This document shows, one piece after another, positions 23,526-33,632 of a DNA stretch of 64,000 nt (positions are counted from its first letter, which is position 1; each line of letters begins with the position of its first letter). This stretch comes from Vanrija pseudolonga. Taxonomy: Eukaryota; Basidiomycota; Tremellomycetes; Trichosporonales; Trichosporonaceae. Below the pieces are notes generated by a model, which saw only the letters and a list, made by a program, of their open reading frames with translations, was not told the DNA's origin and made no database searches. The stretch covers positions 62,001-126,000 of the forward strand of contig NC_085854.1 in the NCBI RefSeq assembly GCF_020906515.1. Reading direction: 5' to 3'. Made by a program: the position numbers and the translations under genes.

Positions 23526-26500
23526 TTATGCGCGCACCTTGAGCAGTTGGGAGATTCTTGAACGACGCGAGTCGCTCAAGACACGGCGCTTCCACGAAGA
23601 GTGGTTCGAGGTGTTGCCGTTGCCGCCCTTGCCGCCCTTGCCACCCTTACCACCCGGTCCTCCTCCGTTACCACCGCCACCTCCCTGCCCTCCGCTGCCT
23701 CCATTGCCGGCTCCGTCACCAGTGCCCGAGGCACCGCCGTCGCCACCTCCACCACCGTTGCCACCGTCGTGACCGCCCTTGGCGTCACCTCCGTTACCTC
23801 CGCCACCGCCGTTACCGCCATGAGCAGAGCCGCTGCCGGGGCCACCGTTGCCACCGTCGCCACCGTCACCGCCGTTGGCGCCGCAGTCCTCGCCAGCACC
23901 ACCGTTGCCGCCATCACCGCCATCGCCACCGTTGGGGCCAGTCGCGCCGTTGCCACCGTTGCCGCCGTCACCTCCGCGGCCACCAGTGCACGAGGCCCTG
24001 GGTGGGGGAGAAGCCGTGGTTGTAGTGGTCACGGGAGTCGACGTGGTCGTGGTAGTGCTGTGGGTGGTTGTGGTGGTCACGGGCTTGGACGTCGTAGTCG
24101 TTGTCGTGGTGACAGGCTTCGAAGTCGTGGTTGTGGTAGACTTGGGGGGCTTGGTCTTGGTCTTGGTCTTGGACCTGGTTGTCGTGGTGGTGATGGGCTT
24201 AGACGTCGTGGTCGTGCTCGACTCGCACTCCGTAGTGGTGGTGGTGTGAGTCTTGGAAGTCTTGGTGCGCGACTTTGTGGTCGTGGTGGTCACGGGCTTG
24301 GAAGTCGTGGTCGTAGTAGTCACAGGCTTCGAAGTAGTGGTCGTGGTAGTGACGGGCTTGGAAGTAGTAGTCGTGGTAGTCACAGGCTTGGAAGTCGTTG
24401 TCGTGGTACGCGTCTTCGACGTACGGGTCTTGGACGTTGTGGTGCACGGCTCCGAGGTAGTCGTGGTAGTTCTGTGGTGCGAACTAGTCGTGGTAGTGGT
24501 ACCAGTCTTAGACGTAGTGGTCGTGGTACCAGGCTCAGATGTCGTCGTGGTCGTGGTGGAACCAGGCTTCGAGGTTGTGGTAGTCACGGTCGTAGACGAT
24601 GTCGTGGTGGGGGTATGGGTGGTCGACGTGGAGGTAGGAGGGAGCGTGATGGTGACGCAGACCATGTCGTCTCCACCGTCACCTCCCTTGCCTCCAGCAC
24701 CGCCGCTACCGCCCTTGCCGCCGCCGGGGCCAGAGCCACCGGCGCCGCCGTCTCCACCGTCACCACCGTCACCGCCACCAGGGCCAGAGCCACCAGCGCC
24801 GCCGTCTCCACCGTCACCGCCGTCTCCGCCTCCTGGTCCCGCACCGCCAGCACCGCCATCGCCACCATCGCCACCCTTTCCACCCGGGCCACCGCTAGCG
24901 ACCGGGACCCACACGCAGGTAGTGGTCACAATGTGGGAGGAAGTAGTAGTTGTGTGCGTGGTCTGGGTGGTAGACGGAGAGGTCGTCGTTGTCGTGCCGG
25001 TGGTGCCAGTGCCAGTGGTGCTCGACGTCGTGCCGGTGCCAGTGGTACCAGTACCCGTCGTGCTCGAAGTGGTGCCAGTGCCCGTGGTGCCAGTCGTGGA
25101 ACCGGTGGTGTGAGTGCTGCTCGTGGTGCCTGTCGTGCGAGTGCTGCTAGTAGTGCCAGTGGTGTGGGTGCTGCTGGTAGTACCTGTGGTGCCAGTACCA
25201 GTCGTGCTCGAAGTGGTACCTGTACCCGTCGTGCCAGTCGTCGAACCAGTGGTGTGAGTGCTGCTCGTGGTGCCCGTTGTGCGGGTGCTGCTAGTAGTAC
25301 CTGTGGTGTGGGTGCTGCTGGTAGTACCTGTGGTGTGGGTGCTGCTGGTAGTACCTGTAGTGCCTGTGCCAGTCGTGCTGGTACCTGTAGTGCCTGTGCC
25401 AGTCGTGCTGGTCGAAGTGTGGGTTGTGGACGACGACTCGGGGGGAGGAACAGTGTAGCAGCACATCTCGACGCCGCCATTGCCGCCCTTACCGCCGTTG
25501 CCACCCTTACCGCCAGCACCGCCGCCGGGACCCTTACCGCCGGCGCCGCCGTTACCGCCGTCTCCGCCATCACCACCACCAGGGCCGCTGCCGCCAGCAC
25601 CGCCCTCACCACCGTTGCCGCCCTTGCCACCTTGGCCAGGTGGGCATGGAACGCATGTAGTCGTAACAGTGTGAGAGCTGGTAGTCGTGGAGCTTGAGGT
25701 CGGTGGTGAAGTAGGAGACGAGGTTACCGAAGTAGTTGGGCTCGTCGTGGGGCTAGTAGTAGGCGACGAGGTTACCGAGGTAGTGGGACTGGTAGTGGGG
25801 CTCGTCGTAATCGAGGTGGTAGTAGTCGTTGTGATCGACGTCGACGGGCTCGTGGTCGGGGAGGTAGTCGGGCTAGTAGTCGGGCTCGTAGTGGGGCTAG
25901 TGGTCGGGCTCGTGGTCGGGCTAGTGGTCGGGCTCGTGGTCGGGCTCGTGGTCGGCGAAGTAGTCGGGCTCGTGGTAGGGCTTGTGGTCGGCGACGTAGT
26001 GGGGCTCGTGGTCGGGCTCGTGGTCGGGCTCGTGGTCGGGCTCGTGGTCGGCGACGTAGTGGGGCTAGTCGTTGGGCTCGTGGTAGGCGAAGTGGTGGGC
26101 GACGTGGTGATCGAAGTCGTGGTGGTGGTAGTCGAAGAAGACGACGTGCTCGTGCACGGCACTGTCTCCGTACGGCAGCACATGCCGCCGCCACCTCCGT
26201 TACCACCAGCGCCACCCTTACCGCCCTTGCCACCAGATCCGCCGCCAGGTCCCGCACCGCCAGATCCACCAGCGCCGCCATCACCTCCGTCTCCGCCGCC
26301 AGGGCCAGAGCCGCCGGGGCCACCCTCACCGCCATCTCCGCCATCGCCACCGCCGGGGCCAGCTCCGCCAGCTCCGCCGGGGCCACCGTCTCCACCCTTG
26401 CCGCCGCCGCCAGTAGCGCAAGGCTCACAAATGGTGGTCACACAGGGCGTTGCACTGGTTGAAGTCGTGGTGGTGGTCGTCGTGGACGAGGTCGTTCCAG

Positions 26501-29500
26501 TGCTCGAGGACGTGCTCGGGGTCGAAGTGATCGTGCCAGTGCTGGAGGACGAGCTTGGCGTCGAGTGGCTAGACGTCGAAGTGATTGTGCCAGTGCTGGA
26601 GGACGAGCTTGGCGTCGAGTGGCTAGATATCGAAGTGATGGTACCCGTGCTTGAGGACGAGCTCGGCGTCGAGTGGCTAGACGTCGAGGTGATCGTGCCC
26701 GTGCTCGACGAAGAGCTTGGTGTCGAGTGGCTCGATGTCGTTGTGGTAGATGAAGACGTGGTTGTGGTCGATGACGAGCTTGGTGTCGAAACAGATGATG
26801 AGCTGGTAGATGAACAGGGCACGGTAACGTCGTGGCAGCACATGCCGTTGCCACCGCCGTTTCCACCGGCACCGCCGTTACCGCCCTTACCACCAGCACC
26901 ACCGCCGGGACCAGACCCGCCGGCGCCACCATCGCCGCCACCACCGCCATCACCACCACCGGGGCCAGAGCCTCCGGCGCCGCCGTCACCGCCATCACCA
27001 CCAGCGCCACCTCCTGGGCCGCTGCCGCCTGCACCACCATTGCCTCCTGGACCACCGTTGCCGCCCGTGCCCGTGGCGCAGGGCACGCATGTCCTGGTCA
27101 CGCAAGCCGAGGTCGTAGTGGAGGTCGTGGTCTGGGTAGTGGAGTGGCTCGACGAGGTAGTGGTTGTGGAGCCCGTGCCTGTCGTGGAGGAAGTCGAGCC
27201 CGTGGCGGTTGTGGACGAGGTCGAGCCGGTGCCGGTGGTCGAAGACGTCGATCCCGTGCCGGTGGTCGAGGACGTCGAGCCGGTGCCCGTGGTCGAAGAC
27301 GTCGAGCCCGTGCCGGTTGTAGACGAGGTAGAACCCGTGCCCGTGGTCGAGGACGTCGAGCCCGTGCCGGTAGTCGAGGACGTCGAGCCCGTGCCGGTAG
27401 TCGAAGACGTCGAGCCCGTACCGGTGGTCGACGAGATCGAGCCCGTGCCGGTGGTCGACGAAGTCGAGCCGGTACCCGTGGTGGACGACGTCGAGCCCGT
27501 GCCGGTAGTGGAAGAAGTCGAGCCCGTGCCAGTGGTCGACGAGGTGGAGCCCGTGCCGGTCGTCGACGATGTCGAGCCCGTGCCGGTCGTGGACGAGGTA
27601 GAGCCCGTGCCGGTGGTGGACGAAGTCGAGCCCGTACCGGTGGTCGACGAGATCGAGCCCGTGCCGGTGGTGGACGACGTCGAGCCCGTACCGGTGGTCG
27701 ACGAGATCGAGCCCGTGCCGGTGGTCGACGAAGTCGAGCCGGTACCCGTGGTGGACGACGTCGAGCCCGTGCCGGTAGTGGAAGAAGTCGAGCCCGTGCC
27801 AGTGGTCGACGAGGTGGAGCCCGTGCCGGTCGTCGACGATGTCGAGCCCGTGCCGGTCGTGGACGAGGTAGAGCCCGTGCCGGTCGTGGAAGAAGTCGAG
27901 CCCGTGCCAGTGGTCGACGAGGTGGAGCCCGTGCCGGTCGTCGACGATGTCGAGCCCGTGCCGGTCGTGGACGAGGTAGAGCCCGTGCCGGTCGTGGAAG
28001 AAGTCGAGCCCGTGCCGGTCGTGGAAGACGTAGAGCCCGTACTGGTCGTGGACGAGGTCGAGCCCGTGCCGGTCGTAGACGAGGTCGAGCCGGTGCCGGT
28101 TGTAGAAGAGGTCGAACCCGTGCCGGTGGTGGACGAGGTCGAACCCGTGCCGGTTGTAGAAGAGGTCGAACCCGTGCCGGTGGTGGACGAGGTCGAGCCC
28201 GTGCCGGTCGTAGACGAGGTCGAGCCCGTGCCGGTCGTGGACGAGGTCGATCCCGTACCGGTGGTGGACGAGGTCGAGCCAGTGCCCGTGGTGGACGAAA
28301 TCGAGCCCGTGGTGCTCGTTGTGGAGCCTGTGGTGGTGGTGGATGAGATCGATGATGATGTAGACGTGCATGGAACCTCAACGTCCCAGCAGCACGTGTT
28401 GCCACCACCTCCGGCGCCTCCATCACCACCCTTACCGCCGGATCCACCGGCGCCGCCGCCAGGGCCAGCGCCGCCAGCACCGCCGCCGCCTCCATCGCCT
28501 CCGCCACCGCCGCCGGGTCCAGCGCCACCAGAGGCGCCGTCACCACCAGAGCCACCGGAGCCACCGCCGGGACCAGCGCCGCCAGCGCCGCCGGGGCCGC
28601 CATCGCCACCCTTGCCGCCCATACCAGTCGGGCATGGGCCACAGGTCCTGGTTACACAGGCCGAGTGGGTTGTGGAGTGGCTGGACGTGGTCGTAGTGCT
28701 TGTGCTTGTGATCGTCGTGGAGGAGGAGGTCGGGGTCGACGAGGTTGTTCCAGTCGACGACGTCGTGCCCGTCGTCGAAGTGGTTCCAGTCGATGATGTG
28801 GTGCCCGTGGACGAGGTCGTACCAGTCGACGAGGTGGTGCCCGTGGACGAGGTCGTACCAGTCGACGAGGTGGTGCCCGTGGTCGAGGTCGTACCAGTCG
28901 ACGAGGTGGTGCCCGTGGTCGAGGTCGTACCAGTCGACGAGGTGGTGCCCGTGGTCGAGGTCGTACCAGTCGACGAGGTGGTGCCCGTGGTCGAGGTCGT
29001 ACCAGTCGACGAGGTGGTGCCCGTGGACGAAGTGGTGCCCGTGGACGAAGTCGTACCAATCGACGACGACGATGGGGTAGAGGTAGTCGACATGCTGGAA
29101 GAGGAGGTAGACTCGCACGGGACTTCGACATCATAGCAGCAAGTGTTGCCACCGCCACCAGCGCCGCCGTCACCGCCCTTTCCTCCAGAGCCGCCAGAGC
29201 CTCCGCCCGGGCCAGCTCCACCAGCTCCACCGCCTCCTCCGTCGCCACCGTCACCGCCACCAGGTCCGGCTCGGCCTGAACCGCCATCACCACCACCTCC
29301 ACCGGATCCACCGCCGGGGCCAGCACCGCCAGCGCCGCCGGGCCCGCCGTCACCGCCCTTGCCACCGGTACCGGTGGGGCATGGGCCGCAAGTCCTGGTA
29401 ACACAAGCCGAGTGGGTTGCGGAGTGGCTGGACGTGGTGGTAGTCGAGGACGAGGATGGGGTCGAGGTCATGGACGTCGAGGTCGTCGAGCCCGTAGTGG

Positions 29501-32500
29501 AGGTTGTCGAGCCAGTGGTCGACGTGGTCGAGCCTGTAGTCGACGTCGAGGTGGTTGAGCCAGTGGTAGACGTCGAGGTGGTCGATCCTGTGGTCGAGGT
29601 GGTTGACCCGGTCGTCGACGTCGAGGTGGTCGAGCCAGTGGTCGACGTGGTCGAGCCTGTAGTCGACGTCGAGGTGGTTGAGCCAGTGGTAGACGTCGAG
29701 GTGGTCGATCCTGTGGTCGAGGTAGTTGACCCGGTCGTCGACGTCGAGGTGGTCGAGCCGGTCGTCGACGTCGAGGACGTGGAACCGGTAGTCGACGTTA
29801 TGGAAGTCGACGTCGTCGAGGACGAGCTTGGAGTCGAAGTGGTAGAGCCACTGGATGTGGTAGTAGTGGAGGACGAGCTAGGCGTCGAAGTGGACGAGGA
29901 AGAGATGCTGGTAGATGTGCACGGCACGTCCCAGCAGCAGGTGTTTCCACCGCCACCAGCGCCGCCGTCACCGCCCTTACCACCGGAGCCACCGGCGCCG
30001 CCGCCGGGGCCAGAACCACCAGAGCCGCCGCCACCTCCGTCTCCACCGTCGCCTCCGCCCGGGCCCATACCGCCAGAGCCGCCGTCGCCACCACCTCCGC
30101 CGGCACCGCCGCCGGGGCCGGATCCGCCAGAGCCACCAGGGCCACCGGAGCCACCAGAGCCACCCAAGCCGGTAGGGCAAGGGCCGCAAGTCCTAGTGAC
30201 GCACGGCGTTGTGGTCGTACTGTGACTGGACGAAGTAGTCGTCGTAGATGACGAGCTTGGCGTCGAGGTCGTGGAGCCGGTGCTCGAAGACGAGGGTGTC
30301 GAGTGGCTCGAGGTCGAAGTAATGGAAGTCGAGGTCGTCGAAGACGAGCTCGGCGTCGAGGTTGTCGAGCCAGTGCTCGAGGACGACGGCGTCGAGTGAC
30401 TCGAGGTCGAAGTAATAGATGTCGAGGTTGTCGATGAGGAGCTGGGCGTCGAAGTCGTCGAGCCAGTGCTAGAAGAGCTGGGTGTCGAGTGGCTCGACGT
30501 GGTGGTGGAGGACGAGCTAGGCGTCGAAGTGGACGATGACGAGATGCTGGTAGATGTGCAAGGCACTGTGCGGCAGCACATGCCATTGCCACTTTCGGCT
30601 CCACCATCACCGCCCTTGCCTCCAGAACCACCAGCACCGCCGCCTGGGCCAGCGCCGCCAGAGCCGCCGCCACCTCCGTCTCCGCCGTCACCGCCACCGG
30701 GGCCCATGCCGCCGGAGCCACCGTCACCACCGCCGCCGCCAGCACCACCAGCGGGGCCAGAACCGCCAGAGCCACCAGGGCCACCGTCGCCACCCTTGCC
30801 GCTTGTGCCGGTAGCGCATGGCTCACAGATGGTGGTGACACATGGCGTGGTCTGGGTCGAGCTCGTCGTCGTCGTCGGGGTCGACGATGTCGTTGTAATG
30901 GTTGTGGAAGACGAGCTTGGTGGCGATGTTATGGACGTCGAGGTCGTCGAGGACGGCGTAGAGTGGCTAGACGTAGAGGTAATGGATGTCGATGTGGTCG
31001 AGTGACTAGACGTAGTGGTGATAGATGTCGAGGTAGTCGAGTGACTCGAAGTCGTAGTCGTGGAGGTGCTAGGCGTCGACGAGGACGAGGAGCTGGTGGA
31101 TGTGCACGGCACTTCGTAACAGCACATGCCGTTACCACCGCCACCTCCGGCACCACCGTCACCACCCTTGCCGCCGGAGCCACCAGCGCCACCGCCTGGG
31201 CCAGCACCTCCAGAGCCACCACCTCCGCCGTCTCCTCCGTCTCCACCACCGGGGCCCATTCCACCCGAGCCGCCATCTCCGCCACCTCCACCAGCACCAC
31301 CGCCAGGACCCGAGCCGCCAGAGCCACCGGGGCCTCCACTGCCACCGGAGCCGCCACTGCCACCAGTGGGGCACGGGACGCAGGTTGTGTGGGGCACACA
31401 GCTGGAGTGAGACGAGGTCGAGGTCGAGCTGGTTGTCGTCGGGGTGGACGAAGTAGTCGTGATAGTAGTCGAGGTGGACGTCGTAGAGGACGAGCTAGGC
31501 GGCGAGGTCATGGACGTCGATGTCGTTGACGACGGGGTTGAGTGGCTGGACGTCGTGGTAATAGATGACGAGGGGGTGGAGTGGCTCGAGGTTGTAGTCA
31601 TGGAAGACGAGCTAGGCGTGGACGTGGAAGAAGAGCTGGTAGAAGTGCAGGGTACTTCGTAGCAGCACATGCCGTTGCCACCGCCACCGGCACCTCCATC
31701 ACCACCCATGCCACCGGAGCCACCAGCGCCACCACCTGGGCCAGCGCCACCAGCACCACCGCCTCCACCGTCACCACCATCACCACCACCAGGGCCCGCG
31801 CCGCCGGAACCACCACCACCACCACCGCCTCCGGCACCACCTCCAGGACCGGCACCTCCGGCACCGCCGGGACCACCATCACCACCCTTGCCGCCACCGT
31901 AGCCTCCCGTAGGGCACGGAACGCAAGTTGTGTAGGGTACACAGCTCGAGTGAGATGAGGTGGTGGTCGAGGACGAGGATGGGGGAGTCGTAGGAGACGA
32001 AGAGATCGAGGTCGTCGATGACGACGAGGGCGGGGGAGTCGTGTGAGACGATGAGATCGACGTCGTCGTCGAGGACGATGAGGGCGGCGGGTGGCTCACC
32101 GACGTCGTGGAGGACGATGAGGGCGGCGGCTGGCTCACCGACGTTGTCGAGGACGACGAAGGCGGCGGCTGGCTCACCGACGTTGTCGAGGACGACGAAG
32201 GCGGCGGCTGGCTCACCGACGTTGTCGAGGACGATGAGGGCGGCGGCTGGCTCACCGACGTTGTCGAGGACGATGAGGGCGGCGGCTGGCTCACCGACGT
32301 CGTCGAGGACGATGAGGGCGGCGGCTGGCTCACCGACGTCGTCGAGGACGATGAAGGTGGCGGCTGGCTGCAGGTCGTGCAGGGGGGTGGCTTCGGCGGG
32401 GGAATACACCAGTCTTGACCAGGCGTGATGTAGCAACCACCAGCCTGAGCCCAGGCGCCGCGACAGTCAGTGATACGGATAGTGATCACCTTGCCGGCGG

Positions 32501-33632
32501 GGATGGGGCAGTTCCAGTCGAGCCACGGGACCTGAGTCGTCCACTTGTACGTCCAGACGGTGCCGATGGCGACCTGGACAGTGTAAGGGCCGGTTCCACC
32601 CTTCCAGGTGATCTTGTGGTCGGTGCACTGGACGAGCGACATGGAGCCGTCGACGCAGATCTCGGGGTTGTAGCCGTCAGGAGGACGCTCCGGGGGAGGC
32701 GGAGGTGGGTTAACCGGCACGGGGACGGGGATCACCGGCGCGGGCGCGGGTGCCGGGACCGGCTGGGGAGCAGGCTGAGGCTTAGGCTGAGGGTTGAACC
32801 AGCCGCCACCACCACCGTATCCGCCGCGCTTCTTCTTGGCCGCCTTGTCCTCATCGGCGCGCTTTTGGAAGGTGATTCCGCCCTCGGTAAGACAGCTGTC
32901 GTCGTCGCTGGCGCCGACGGCAACAATCTTCCACTCGGTAAAGTTACGAGAGTCGGTGATTTGGAAGTTTCTGCACACATGGTCAGTACGTTAGTCATGC
33001 GGGAGAGGCTGATAATGCCGTTGCAGAGGAGATGTGAAGCGAGAGAGAGAGAGAGAGAGAGAGATGGAGGAGATGAGAAAGGAATGCAGAGATGGACAAG
33101 ACAACATCTGTGGGAATGGAGCGAGTCGGCGGGATCAAATGCCACGTGGGGGCCCCCCTCTTCGGAGCTCTCCGAAGCGTGTGGCGGGTCAAGCAAGAGG
33201 CATGACGGCGACGGCGACGGCGACCACAACAACGACAACGACTCCGAGGTAGGCCACGGGGACACACATCTGTACTCACACCAGCTGTCCAGCGGTCTGC
33301 TTGACCTTCCAAGAGTACGAGTTTCCAGAAACCTTTTCGCCAACAACCCACTCGGGGGTGTTACCATATTGGGGGGCACCACCACGTCCAATGTGGACAG
33401 TGTAGGGCCCCTTGCCGTGGTCATCCCATTCGACATTGACAATGCCGCAGGTGACAGGTGCTTTGGGCGATAGCTTGATGTCAAAGTGACCGCGAGCATC
33501 GTAGTAGAAACCTCCGTCGGTTGAGCGGACTTGGATCGGCTCATGCAAGGCGTCGCGTTTCCCGTTTGGAACGGGTCCCGAGAACGCCGGCACAGCGACC
33601 GCAAGCGCTGCTAGGAGCTTGGAGCCTAGCAT
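23526..33632 (-). CDS. Giant secreted mosaic protein: glycine-rich Cys cassettes alternating with Ser/Thr mucin-like repeats
   Basis: Minus-strand exons 33280-33632 and 23526-32970, joined by a 309-nt intron, give about 3265 aa. A signal peptide (MLGSKLLAALAVAVPAFSGP) is followed by a domain with CGIVNVEWDDHGKGPYTVHI and a second with CTDHKITWKGGTGPYTVQVA. They look like two copies of a small beta-rich fold (W...GPYTV), of the Kre9/Knh1-like kind seen in fungal wall proteins. A Pro-rich hinge comes next. Then ten cassettes of about 95 aa alternate with Ser/Thr repeats. Each cassette opens with a Cys pair (e.g. CVTRTCGPCPTG), runs through GG/GPGGGDGGDGG, and closes with a Cys pair (e.g. NGMCCYEVPC). 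A last Gly/Asn-rich block ends SQLLKVRA, with no hydrophobic GPI signal. Likely heavily O-mannosylated and disulphide-linked in wall or capsule; inference only. The start is the first Met before a clean signal peptide. Confidence 0.85.
25690..26115 (-). repeat. 12-bp minisatellite, SPTT units
   Basis: About 30 copies of a Ser-Pro-Thr-Thr tetrapeptide between the 8th and 9th cassettes, interrupted by a short Thr-rich patch. This is a typical O-glycosylation target. Confidence 0.85.
27165..28320 (-). repeat. 27-bp minisatellite, STTGTGSTS units
   Basis: About 40 tandem copies of a 9-aa Ser/Thr/Gly unit between the 6th and 7th cassettes, with blocks repeated at higher order (27420-27560 resembles 27670-27800). 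A few units carry I or A substitutions. Confidence 0.9.
28745..29085 (-). repeat. 36-bp minisatellite, GTTSSTGTTSTT units
   Basis: Alternating GTTSST/GTTSTT hexapeptides in the linker between the 5th and 6th cassettes. The codon pattern is regular enough that single units are almost identical. Confidence 0.85.
32077..32370 (-). repeat. 39-bp minisatellite, QPPPSSSSTTSVS units
   Basis: Seven near-perfect 13-aa units and one variant (HPPP)SSSSTT follow each other inside the giant gene. On the plus strand the unit reads around GGCGGCGGCTGGCTCACCG. The length is a multiple of 3, so copy changes keep frame. Confidence 0.9.
33041..33064 (+). repeat. (GA)n microsatellite inside the intron of the giant gene
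   Basis: An uninterrupted GA run of about 24 bp lies in the 309-nt intron, which runs from 32971 to 33279. Confidence 0.9.

Larger units (their letters stand above)
23600..31955 (-). repeat. Ten glycine-rich cassettes plus a glycine-rich end
   Basis: Approximate cassette positions (coding order, right to left): 31651-31950, 31108-31402, 30560-30847, 29922-30204, 29119-29408, 28372-28660, 26819-27105, 26158-26448, 25447-25670 and 24640-24930; the terminal glycine block is about 23610-23990. Each is 220-300 bp. Neighbours share wording (GGDGGDGGGGGSGGAGPGGG) but differ at Cys flanks, so they read as old tandem duplicates that have partly homogenised. Confidence 0.85.

Noticed and set aside
25687-29136. 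A 1149-codon open frame on the plus strand inside the giant gene, full of Pro and Val-Val-Glu repeats
   Set aside because: It is the antisense of Gly/Ser/Thr minisatellites whose codons (GGT, TCG, ACC) rarely give stops in reverse. It has no signal peptide, and the minus-strand frame explains the Cys cassettes, signal peptide and intron.
25690-32370. Regular direct repeats that might suggest a CRISPR-like array
   Set aside because: They are in-frame protein minisatellites without unique spacers, in a eukaryotic gene.
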